From: Hirsutella rhossiliensis | Taxonomy: Eukaryota; Ascomycota; Sordariomycetes; Hypocreales; Ophiocordycipitaceae | Reading direction: 5' to 3' | Length of the DNA: 64,000 nucleotides | Assembly: GCF_020360975.1 (NCBI RefSeq) | Contig: NW_025408683.1 | Coordinates: forward strand, 1,054,001-1,118,000 | In this document: positions 47,311 to 56,355 of the stretch, piece by piece | Layout: every line of letters starts with the position of its first letter | Numbering within the stretch: the stretch's first letter is position 1 | Position numbers and translations under genes: made by a program | The notes under the pieces: model-generated | The model's database searches: none | Told to the model about the DNA's origin: nothing | What the model saw: only the letters and a program-made list of their open reading frames with translations

Positions 47311-47998
47311 ATAGAGCAAGAGATGCACGAGAAAACGCGGTTGCAATATAATATATTTAACGACGCGATGGTGTTATAGAGGGTGCCGGTGTTAGGGTGT
47401 GCCGGACTTTAGGTGGGCTGACTTAGTAGTGGCCTCCTAAGCGGCTCCTTAGTTGTAGTACAGCGCAGAGCGTTGCTCGATATGGAAAAGCTCTAATGAC
47501 GATGCCAGCTGCAGCCCACCTCCCTAGTAGAAGGGGGCGTGCGGACAATTACGTGCAACAAGGGCTATGGCTGCACCCAGGGTCTGTGCAGTGAGCTTGC
47601 CCTGCACGCCCGGGGCGTGGCCAGCCCGTGATTTGCAACACTCGACCTCAGCTGTGGTGGCCAGTAGTGATGGAAGAAGAAGCATCGTGGACCACTACGC
47701 AGTACAGAGCGAAGGTCCACCAAGCCAGTTTGCCAGTCAGCTCTGTGCTGGCACTTGCATGACCCACGCCATGCGTTCAGTAGTCTAGCAAACGAATTGG
47801 ATCTTGTATTGATTGGGACGGCTCAACCCCCGCCTCCACGCTGTGTGTCTGGTTCTATCGCCTTCTCTCGGCTTGCAGGCATCACGGCTTGCCATTGAGA
47901 AGTTCCAGTCGCAAATTGCAGCCCCGTTTCCGTTCCTATTTATTGTTTTGACATTATCATTACATCATCATTGCCCTCGCTGCCAATCAGTCATCAAA
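47311..47998. promoter_or_regulatory. Transition to unmutated DNA and upstream region of the asparagine synthetase gene
   Basis: CA and TG return abruptly at about 47,306-47,320 (GAGCAAGAGATGCACGAG). The 690 bp up to the start codon contain CCAAT-type motifs in both orientations (ATTGG at 47,813-47,817; CCAAT at 47,982-47,986, close to the ATG), but no clear TATA box. A 73-codon ATG frame at 47,567-47,788 looks accidental. No other gene is seen. Confidence 0.4.
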
Positions 47999-50402
47999 AT
48001 GTGCGGCATCGTGGCTAGCTGTCGTTGCCCAAGCGCAGGGGAGACGACAACAGAGAACGGAGACGGGTCCGTCAATCACGGCATCGAGACGTCGCCCCAA
48101 CAGCTCTCCCAGCATCTCCAGCACGGCCTCGACGCCATCAAACATCGCGGTCCGGACGGCTCAGGCACCTGGGTCAGCCAAGATGGCTCAATCGGCCTCG
48201 GCCACTGCCGCCTGTCCATCAATGACCTCTCGCCGTTGGGCGCCCAGCCCATCCACAACGCCGACTCTATCCACGCCGTGGTCAATGGCGAGATTTACGA
48301 CTTTGACAGGCTCCGCGACATCTGCGCCAGCGAACACGGGTACCGATTCACCGGTCATAGTGACAGCGAGCTAGTTGTCGCCCTCTACCAGATCCACGGG
48401 GCCCCTGGTTTGTTTGAGCATCTCCGCGGCGAGTTTGCCTTTGTCCTTGTGGACCAGAGACCAGGCAGCCAACGCGTCATTGCCGTCCGTGATCGCTTTG
48501 GTATCAAGCCACTTGTCTGGACCACGGTCGGTGACCGAGTCGTCTTGGCTGCAGAGGCCAAGGCCCTTAAGCCGCTGGGGTGGCAGCCTGAATGGGACGT
48601 CCAGAGCATCACCGACTCGGGCTGGCTGGTGGATGAGCGGACAGTCTTTAAGAATGTCCAGTCCGTTAAACCGGGCCACTGGATGGAAATCACCGACGGT
48701 CGCGGGATTCAGATGCACCAATACTGGGACGCGGATTTCCCAGACAAGGTCAGTTGCAGCCACACAGAGAAGCAGCACCATGCAAGAAACGCATCGTTGC
48801 GACCATCCAGCCAACAGTTGAGCGACAATGGCTAATTAGTTTGGATTCTACTAACGGGAGAGCATTCAATAGACCATAGTCGAGACCCGTACTATCGAGG
48901 AAATGGTCCAGGGCGTGCGCGAGCGGCTCATCAACGCCGTCCGCCTTCGCATGCGTGCCGACGTCCCCATCGGCGTCTATCTATCGGGTGGCATTGACTC
49001 ATCGGCCATTGCAGGCATCGTGACGCATCTAGCTCGCACGGAAAACGTCAAGATTGGCAGCGACAAGGCTACTCAGGTAGCGTGCTTCAGCGTCCAGTTT
49101 CCCGAAGCGTCGGGCTACGACGAGTCTGGTGAGTATGCATCTTGTACGCCAGCATGTAATTACATGCCGCACAGACAAACACAGGCAAACACAGACAAGC
49201 ACACACATATATATAGTTATGCGCATGCAGCACATTTGGTGCTCATCGGCTAACAGTTCATTTTAGACATAGCTGACCGTACGGCAAATTGGCTGGGCAT
49301 CGAAATTCACAGGCACAACGCTGATGAGCAGAGGCTGGCTGACGACTTTGTCGACGCCGCCTACCATAACGAGCAGCACCACATGGACCTCAACTCGGTA
49401 GCCAAGTTTGCCCTATCATCGCTGCCGCAACAGCAAGGCCTCAAGGTAGTTCTCACGGGCGAAGGGTCCGATGAGCACTTTGGTGGCTACGCCTTCTTGA
49501 CGCACCAATACCTTTACGAGCCAGACCTAGCCATGCCCAACATATTGGCCGACGACACCAAGCTACGAGTGAGCTTGGAGACCTTGGCAATCAATAAGAG
49601 GCACGAAATGACAGCAAATGATGGCAGCCGAACCTACAATGGCTTCGATGATGGCGTGCTAGAGCCCGTCAATGGCAGTACCATGCCTGCAACAATTCAA
49701 GCCTGGGACCCTGTTAGCACTCTATATTCGCCTTGGGTTCAACGGCAGGCCCAAGGATACGACACACGCAAAACTGTACTAGCTAGCATCTTGCCCGATG
49801 TCCTGCCCAAGATAAAGGACCAGTGGCATCATCTACACGCGGGCCTCTACATGTGGCAGAAGTCGGTGCTAGCAAACACGCTTCTGACGTGCGAGGGCGA
49901 CCGCGCAGAGATGAGCCACAGCATCGAGGCCCGAACGCCGTTTCTGGATCACAGCCTGACTGAATACGTCAACTCACTCCCGCCCTCTACCAAGCTTAGG
50001 TACACGCCGCCCAATAAAGATGATGGCGATGATGAGGACGGCACGGCCAGCGCCCCTAGACGAGCCATCGTGGAGAAATGGATCCTGCGTGAGGCGGTGC
50101 GGCCCTTTGTTACCGACGAGGTGTACCGGCGGAGAAAGGTTCCCTTTTCGGCGCCAACGAGGTGGCCTAAGGACGGGCCTCTGCACTGTATGTTCAAGCG
50201 ACTACTGACGCGCGAGGCTGTCGAGGAGCTGGGATTCGTAGACTATGCTGTCGTTGAGGCGGCCCTGGAGTCGGCCTTTGGCGAGACGCCGGACCAAGTC
50301 GCGTTTCGAACCCTTAACTACACGGGTGGGTGGGTAGCCATTGGGCAGAGGCTTGGTGTCAAGAAGGCGACGGTCGAGGAGTCGAATTGGAGCTGGGTGT
50401 AG
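47999..50402 (+). CDS. Asparagine synthetase (glutamine-hydrolysing), 3 exons, 713 aa
   Basis: Exons 47,999-48,748, 48,873-49,128 and 49,267-50,402, joined in frame by GT/AG introns of 124 and 138 nt. The start is set by MCGIVA: Cys2 must be N-terminal to act as the glutaminase nucleophile. The glutaminase domain (about residues 2-250) has HRGPDGSG, GHCRLSINDLS, VVNGEIYD, SDSE and RDRFGIKPL. The synthetase domain has the PP-loop SGGIDSS (residues 288-294), TGEGSDEHFGGY (from residue 399) and HSIEARTPFLDHSL. The family transfers glutamine-derived ammonia to an ATP-activated carboxylate, usually Asp to Asn. At 713 aa it is longer than housekeeping enzymes (about 550-600). Placement beside NRPS, P450 and sulfotransferase-like genes suggests amidation of a metabolite or supply of Asn; that is inference. 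The second intron holds a CA-rich tract. Confidence 0.93.
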
Positions 50403-50800
50403 CCGTGTTATACATCCGGGACCTTTGGCGACATGTGTAGATCCGACAATAGGAGTGACCACCCACGAGACGACGTTCCCGTTTAGAGGGCCAAATCGTC
50501 GCTCAATTGGCATTACAGTGGTGGACGACGTTTGATTGAACACTACCATTTACATACTCGGTTACAGCAGGCATAGCAGGCCGAGGCATCCAATAACCAA
50601 CCTCGATTATAGGATAAGCAAGAACATCTGCAGTTCCCTTTCGTTGGACAGTTGTTGTCTATCTATGGCAGTCAAAAGAGGCTTCTAGATGTCTTCACTA
50701 TAGTAGACTCATTGGGGATGCATGTGGACTACATTGAGTAAAGACGTGTGTTGACAAGCAGTTTGATTTATTCAGCCCTGCAGGTGTGAACCAAGGAGTC
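50403..50800. terminator. Convergent 3' region between asparagine synthetase and NmrA-like gene
   Basis: About 400 bp with the two genes facing each other. It should contain both polyadenylation regions. No AATAAA hexamer is obvious, as is common in fungi, and no further gene is visible. Confidence 0.4.
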
Positions 50801-51811
50801 TCAGAAAGTTTCTCCACGAACATGCCTCCGTACGGCGACCTCCAGCGACTCCAAATTGATACTGTCCAGACCAATGCTCTGGTTGTCCCACTTGCCGTAT
50901 AGAGTTCCCCCGGTGGCCCATATACGCCTCAGGGCGGGACCCACGGCGAAGGGGTTTTGTTCTTTGCACATCTGATCTTCGAATGCCTCTACCTCGGCCA
51001 GCGGAATATGCTTCACAGTAAACCTGGCGCCCGTCTGTTTTTCGCATTCTGCAAGGACTTGGTTCGGTGTTGCTACAAACGACATTACCTTGAGAGCCTT
51101 GTTGAACGACGCTTCCGGGTGCCGGAGAGCGGCGACTACTGCCTTGCCTGTGCTATAGTTGCTCGTTAACTCATCATGTCCATGGGGCACACGCACTTGC
51201 GTGTGTACGTACTCTGGCATGGTCGTGAAGCCAATCTGCCCTTGTCCGTCTGCGATGACGGCGGCTTCTTTATTCTTGATGTCGAAGCCGCCCAGTTTAT
51301 ACCCAAAATTGCCCGTGCCCACCCACATCTCGAAATACGGGCCCACGACGACGTACGTGACTTTCAAGCGCCTCGTGTGCTCTCGGACGTACTTGCGAAC
51401 GGCCAGCTTCATCTGATGCGGCTTCTCGTTGGAGCTCCTCGAATTGTGCTCGACATCAGTGCCGTACTCGGAGGGGAAGAACCATTGCACGCTCTCTGAC
51501 TCCTCAGCCAGCCGGATCAATTCCTTCTGTTGATCCAGGACCTCCCGTCCGACACAGCTGATGACGGTGTCGACGCCGCGATATGCGTTGGCCATGTGAG
51601 CCTGGTTGGTGACGTCGCCGACCATGATGGACACGCCAGACGCTTTCCAGCTATCGAGGAGCTCATGCTTCGCAGACGCAGTGGCTGCCGACGTCAAGAC
51701 GGTGATTTTGGGGAACGAAGGCCTGGATTGCACCACGCTGTTGGTGATGTACTTGCCAATGTTGCCAGTGGCCCCAATTATGAGGATGTGAGAGGGTAAC
51801 GGAGCGGCCAT
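50801..51811 (-). CDS. NmrA-like / isoflavone reductase-like NAD(P)-binding protein, 336 aa
   Basis: One uninterrupted exon. The N-terminus HILIIGATGNIGKYI (GATGNIG, residues 13-19) is the dinucleotide-binding glycine loop of atypical short-chain dehydrogenases of the NmrA/isoflavone reductase group. WFFPSEYGTDVE (residues 113-124) is the conserved PSEFG-type segment, and VVGPYFEMW follows the Rossmann fold. The length is normal for the family. Enzymatic members reduce C=C or C=N bonds with NADPH, while regulatory ones only bind the cofactor. In this setting a tailoring reductase acting on an imine or aldehyde released by the NRPS is plausible but unproven. It is convergent with the asparagine synthetase gene. 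The start ATG (51,809-51,811) is the first in frame and leaves 570 bp of upstream DNA to the next gene. Confidence 0.88.
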   Translation of the reverse strand: MAAPLPSHILIIGATGNIGKYITNSVVQSRPSFPKITVLTSAATASAKHELLDSWKASGVSIMVGDVTNQAHMANAYRGVDTVISCVGREVLDQQKELIRLAEESESVQWFFPSEYGTDVEHNSRSSNEKPHQMKLAVRKYVREHTRRLKVTYVVVGPYFEMWVGTGNFGYKLGGFDIKNKEAAVIADGQGQIGFTTMPEYVHTQVRVPHGHDELTSNYSTGKAVVAALRHPEASFNKALKVMSFVATPNQVLAECEKQTGARFTVKHIPLAEVEAFEDQMCKEQNPFAVGPALRRIWATGGTLYGKWDNQSIGLDSINLESLEVAVRRHVRGETF

Positions 51812-52381
51812 GGCTGCAAATGGACAAGACGGAGGCGCCCAACGACGAGTGTTACTTGGATGGAATTGTCACGTAAAAAGAAATAATACTTGTCCATTTC
51901 CCCGCCAAAGATTATCCTCTAAGTTACTCCCCCTTCATTGGCCCCCGCATTCGGCCTCGATTCCTCCGATGGCTTCAGTTCGACCGCAGTTTGCTGCCTT
52001 CTTCCAGCCCAATGAATCAGCCACTTGCTCCCTAGCTTATATACCTACATATCTCTTCAGTTCACCTGGGCGTGGTTGCGGAGCTCAGATCCAGGTCATG
52101 TCTAGCTATCTGAGACACTGCAAATGTCACATTTGGTCTCGTCGAAATGGCCGCCAACAGGATAAGTTGATGCCGGGCCCTACCAGGTTCTGGTACTCGG
52201 CCGGACACAATATTAGACCCTCTCTATAATGACACGCTCGGTACAGACAGGTTTTCGCTACTAGGCTACGTGGCTTGACAGACGTGTTGGCGTTCATTGC
52301 ATAGTATATGCCCCGTGCTCGCGACGAGCAGACAATCTTACGGGTGCGAACCAAGAGTGTAACCTCCTCCTCGCCCTTGGA
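51812..52381. promoter_or_regulatory. Upstream region of the NmrA-like gene and 3' region of P450 number 1
   Basis: 570 bp. It holds the minus-strand promoter of the NmrA-like gene and the 3' end of the upstream P450. ATTGG (reverse CCAAT) occurs at 51,936-51,940, and the CAATG at 52,010-52,014 is only a partial match. A 139-codon plus-strand frame (51,810-52,229) has no recognisable content and was not called. Confidence 0.35.
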
Positions 52382-54223
52382 CTACTTCTCTAATCTCTTC
52401 TCGACGATGGCACGCAGCGGTCTACCGGAAAACATGATGGAAATATACTGATTCCATTCAAAATCCTTGACCCTGCGACAACGTGTTAGTTGAATGGCCA
52501 TTATTTTGCTGCGATTGAAACCCACGTCGTTTCGTAAGGCTCTACTCGAAATCGCCGGAAGACAGCGGCGAGAGCAGTGTATAGCATCATCAGCGAGTAC
52601 CTGGTCACAGAGTCGCTGGGTTTAGCATTTGCGTTGTGCAGCGGAGGCGTGGCACTCACTGTTCGGCAGGGCACATGCGGCGGCCTCGGGAGAAGGCCAC
52701 GAGCGAGTTGGAGCCGTCGTCATCGGCCCATCTGTCCGGTTCGAACCTTTCGGGATTCGGAAACACCTTGGGATCCATGTGTACAAAGTAGGACGGTGCT
52801 GCGACAACGGCCTGGGGCGGTGTTTATTGTCAGAAAGCCGAGAGAGATTTCGCACGTAGGGCTATGCGTATTACCTTTGCGGGAACGTCGTAGCCAGCAA
52901 CTCGAGCACCGCCTTTGCCGACGAGCCGAGGGGGCCCCGTGGCCACGCCATGCGTCAAGCGGATGCCCTCTTGCACTGTACCTCTCTGCGAAGTGGTGTT
53001 TAGACGCGTCAGCATTACACGACTCGTGAAACTCGAGTGGATTTTGCACAGATCCATCACTTACGAGTAGGGGAAGGCCTCGTAAGACCTTGTAAGAAGG
53101 CACAGGGCTCTGCATGTTAGGCCACGACGACTTGAGCTCCTGGTAAAGCCGCGCCTGGAGAGCCGGATCTCGGGCGACCATGAATGTGCTCAGGGATAGG
53201 ATATTGGGCGGATCAACGGTGCCAGCAAGCATGAAACCGATGGCTTCGGACCTGACCACCGAGTCCGGAGTGGCCGACGACACTGCAGACCTGTGGCGAA
53301 CATGTTCGTTCAGGAGGCGTTGGGTGACGCAGTCTGGGTTCTGGCCTTTGGCGTTCTTCTCGTGTTCGACGACCTCTGCTAGTATCTAATCCACATGTCG
53401 CCGTCAGTAGACTCTCTTTGAAGCGGGCGCGTACATGTTTTGCGGATTCCTTGATTACCTCGAACATGCGGTTTGCCCCCTCAAACGAGCGAGTCACCAG
53501 AGACACCATGGCGGGTGGCAGCTTCATGACCACGGCGGAGAAGATGGGGAAGTTCCTGATGAGCCACGACGTCCAGTTGAGGGAGTCTGCAGAGGCGACG
53601 GTGAGCGGGTCGTCAAAATCAGGGCCGCGAAGCGACTTGAAACGGTCGGGGACGTCGGTAAAGATGAAGTCGTACATGATGCCAACTGTCAATGAGCGGT
53701 ATCCCGCGGCGAGGCTGCAAACGCGTCGACGCTCGGCAGACAGAGAAACAAGGTTGGTAAATTGTTGGACCTTTGCCGCAATGCTGGCTTGATGCGTCTC
53801 GTATTGGCGGGCCGAGAAGAGTGTGGCAACCGGACGGAAGCGTGCCTTGTGCTCGGCGGCATCACCGTCGACGAGCAACATGGTGTCGGACTCGACTCGA
53901 AGATGGTTGTAAAAGTCTGGATCCTTGATTCCGTTGAAAGCGGTGTTGTAAATGTCGAAAAAGGCCGCCGGGTCGCAAAAGTCAAGCTCGTTTGGCGAGG
54001 TGCGAATGACGGGACCGTAGCGCTTGTGCAACTCCTTGGTCGTGTGCAGTAGCTTGCCGTCTCGCCAAAACTGGTGATATGCCCGCCATAGCGTCGACAC
54101 TGCGGCCAGCCTGGGGCCGGGGAAGTTGGCCAGAGGGTGGAAATGGAGCCTGTAGAGGAAGATGCACGCTCTGTAGGCCAGAAACGCGACGAGCAACGTT
54201 GGCCCCAGACTTTGAAGCTCCAT
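52382..54223 (-). CDS. Cytochrome P450 number 1, 6 exons, 517 aa
   Basis: Exons (high to low): 54,223-53,435; 53,385-53,065; 52,985-52,875; 52,811-52,660; 52,615-52,526; 52,472-52,382. The introns are 49, 79, 63, 44 and 53 nt, all GT/AG, with CTGAC or CTAAC branch points in most, and all frames join cleanly. A membrane anchor (about residues 5-25) is followed by the proline-rich FHPLANFPGPR. ExxR is EGIR (376-379), the PERF segment is PNPERFEPDRW, and the heme loop is FSRGRRMCPAE with Cys454. The I-helix reads AGTVDPPN rather than AGxDTT, so the usual acid-Thr pair is altered. Expected role: endoplasmic-reticulum monooxygenase tailoring the cluster product; the substrate is unknown. It is divergent from the sulfotransferase-like gene. 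An apparent stop at 52,501-52,503 lies in the last intron. Confidence 0.9.
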
Positions 54224-55181
54224 CGCGGCACTGCGAGACTGCTCTGGCTGGGGGCTGTCACGAAAGGTCTGCGCAGCTCCCCAGATGGTGCGTGCGTGAA
54301 CAGAGAGGCTTGAAGCTCACTTATTACATACTATATGTATGTACGATGGTAATTAATAGCGGTGGCGAACGCTGGATGTTTCTCGCCAGCAGCTCGGAGG
54401 ATCCCAAACGAGCCACTGGACCGGACTGGACTGGCCACTGAACCGCCACTCTCGGGCCATGCATGTGCTGTAATAATACTGTACATATGTACATTAGATC
54501 TGCCGGTAGATGCATGGTCGACGGGCTGCACTGTCACACCGAGCGCAGCGCCGGGCGGGGGCAAGCTCTACAGGGCCGCAGCCCCCTCCTTTTGCGCACA
54601 GAGGGTTTACAGGGGGGGGGCCTAGTTACAGGGGGGGCTTCGGGGGAGGAGCCTGCAGGGAACCTGTCAGGTCGCACGACTATTATTATTCCAACTACCG
54701 TCCGCCGTTAGCACTCGGCTTGCATCGTCACTGCGCAAGCCCATTTTGCATCACAGAAATGCGGAGCGTGTTGTCAACGCAGGCCAGGCTTGAAAGCGCC
54801 ACCCCGCTCTCGACTTGTTGCTCTCGCATTAGGCCCCTGTCGATCCGCAGGTAGATGCCCCAAACCAGAGAGACGTGGCCTGACAAGAGCCGGAGCTGAT
54901 GGCCAGCGGAGCTCTTAGCCAGCGGAGCTGCGAGCAGCCGCAGAGGAGGGCTCGGGCCCCGAAAGGGTTTCCGGCCCAGGTCGGCCTGCCAAACAATCGA
55001 CCGCTTTGCAGCTGGACACGAGCTGGACGGCAGCGCTGGCTTCAACCTGGTATGCGGGCGTGCTGCTTGTCGCCGCCCACCATCTCTCTCTACCCCAAGC
55101 CCACATGCCAAGTCGGCAAGAGAACAGGACACATTCTCAGGCTTCACAACACATCAAAAAACACTCCCCCTCACATCCACC
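54224..55181. promoter_or_regulatory. Bidirectional promoter region between P450 number 1 and the sulfotransferase-like gene
   Basis: 958 bp separating two divergent start codons. It contains a strongly G-rich segment on the plus strand (54,603-54,647), with four runs of 3-9 G separated by loops of 6, 10 and 4 bases. It also has AT-rich patches near 54,325-54,355 and 54,470-54,495 (TACATATGTACA palindrome at 54,481-54,492). No TF site is identified with confidence. Confidence 0.5.
54603..54647 (+). other. Potential G-quadruplex-forming tract
   Basis: Four G-runs (GGG, 9 G, 7 G, 5 G) with loops TTTACA, CCTAGTTACA and CTTC in the shared promoter. The pattern fits the extended G4 rule; it is a structural prediction only. 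Confidence 0.4.
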
Positions 55182-56201
55182 ATGTCCACCCATGCAGCTT
55201 CGCCGCCGTTGCGGCACTATCTCCTTTCTTATCCCAGGACTGCATCCAACCTCGTCGTCAAGATTCTCCACCTCGACTCGCAGCCCAGCGTCTCGTCTGG
55301 TGAGCTCGATGGCGGCTACTTCTTCATGCGCGCTGACGATATGCTCATCGAGCCACACTTCCGGACCAAATCTGTCGCCGACTGGACCTCCGAGGAGAGG
55401 AGCCAGGTGCAAAAGTGTTACCAGGGGTGCTTTGACGACATGCGAACATGGCTGGATTCCCAGCACGCCCGCGGCCAGTGTGTTTTTGTCAAGGAGCACA
55501 CCACCTTTCTCGCCAGGCCAGAGGAACGTAGCCGTCTGGTGCTTGGAACTGGCATCCATGGCGCGCCATTGACGGTCGAGGACACGGCTGGCTCGACCTG
55601 GTCTGACCAAAATTTCACCGTGTTGCCCGACGAGTTTCTCCAGACGTGGCTGCCGACTTTTCTCATCAGGCACCCGGCTTTGGCGTTTCCGTCCTATTAT
55701 CGGACCATCGTCAAGATGCGAGGTAACGAGGGAGCTGCGGCGGATGATTACGCATCCTTCATGACGTCGGTACAGTGGTCTCGCCAACTCCATGACTTGT
55801 ATCTTCAATGGCGGGACAAGCTGCCCTGCTCCGCCGACAAGAGAGACGTCTGGCCAATTGTACTAGACGCAGACGACGTCATATCCAGCCCAGACACAAT
55901 GACGCTGTATTGCCACATGCTCGACATGGATCCGGCGAAACTACGATTCACCTGGGACGAGCTCAAACAGAACCATTTGTTGCACATGGCTCCGTGTCAG
56001 CAGGTTATGCGGTCTACCCTGCTCCAATCTACCGGTGTTATCAAAGCCAAGGCACAGAGCGAGATTGATATTGCCGACGAGGCAGAGAAATGGAAGACTG
56101 AATTCGGAGCAGGTGCAGCTCAGCGTATTGCCAAGATGGTGCGCGAGGCCATGCCAGATTACGAATATCTGAGAGCGAAACGGCTGCGAGCAGATGCATG
56201 A
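55182..56201 (+). CDS. Sulfotransferase-like P-loop protein, 339 aa
   Basis: One exon; the start context is CACCATGTCC. The N-terminus LLSYPRTASNLVVKIL (residues 14-29) matches the 5'-phosphosulfate-binding loop of the sulfotransferase superfamily (yPRsGSn...). FLIRHPALAFPSYYR (from residue 160) matches the 3'-phosphate-binding block (iR.P.....S.Y). VWPIVLDADDVISSPDTM fits the later conserved beta-strand and helix. Sulfotransferases move a sulfonate from PAPS to hydroxyl or amino groups. Divergent fungal members in metabolite clusters have few characterised substrates. The canonical catalytic His was not identified, so activity is uncertain. No signal peptide is seen, so it is probably cytosolic. 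It shares a promoter region with P450 number 1 and ends 155 bp from the convergent P450 number 2. Confidence 0.8.
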   Translation: MSTHAASPPLRHYLLSYPRTASNLVVKILHLDSQPSVSSGELDGGYFFMRADDMLIEPHFRTKSVADWTSEERSQVQKCYQGCFDDMRTWLDSQHARGQCVFVKEHTTFLARPEERSRLVLGTGIHGAPLTVEDTAGSTWSDQNFTVLPDEFLQTWLPTFLIRHPALAFPSYYRTIVKMRGNEGAAADDYASFMTSVQWSRQLHDLYLQWRDKLPCSADKRDVWPIVLDADDVISSPDTMTLYCHMLDMDPAKLRFTWDELKQNHLLHMAPCQQVMRSTLLQSTGVIKAKAQSEIDIADEAEKWKTEFGAGAAQRIAKMVREAMPDYEYLRAKRLRADA

Positions 56202-56355
56202 TGGTGCAAACACTGGCCAGGCAAGCTAAACGGACACCGCGGCGCTGACGTCTCGGCCCAGAAGCTATATGAGAGAGAGAGAGGGAGAGAGAGAGAGAGG
56301 GAGAGAGAGGAGGGGGGGGGGGGGTGGAGAAATATAGAATCCTATTCCTCCTGAA
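56202..56355. repeat. GA microsatellite and poly-G run in a convergent 3' region
   Basis: From about 56,269 to 56,324 the plus strand is (GA)n with GGGA variants, ending in a run of 13 G. It lies between the stop codons of the sulfotransferase-like gene and P450 number 2. Simple-sequence expansion; no gene. Confidence 0.85.

Noticed and set aside
47567..47788. 73-codon ATG frame before the asparagine synthetase gene
   Set aside because: No homology recognised, composition not protein-like, located in the promoter region.
47813..47998. N-terminal extension of the asparagine synthetase frame upstream of MCGIV
   Set aside because: Class II glutaminases need Cys as residue 2 after Met removal, so translation must start at 47,999. 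The upstream part has no in-frame ATG.
51810..52229. 139-codon plus-strand frame
   Set aside because: Overlaps the promoter of the NmrA-like gene and shows no domain or plausible context.
52501..52503. Stop codon ending P450 number 1
   Set aside because: A 53-nt intron with a CTAAC branch point (52,473-52,525) removes it and adds a normal P450 C-terminus ending at 52,382.
53386..53420. 34-nt alternative first intron in P450 number 1
   Set aside because: Too short for a fungal intron. The 49-nt GTACGC...TTAG intron keeps the frame and has a CTGAC branch point.
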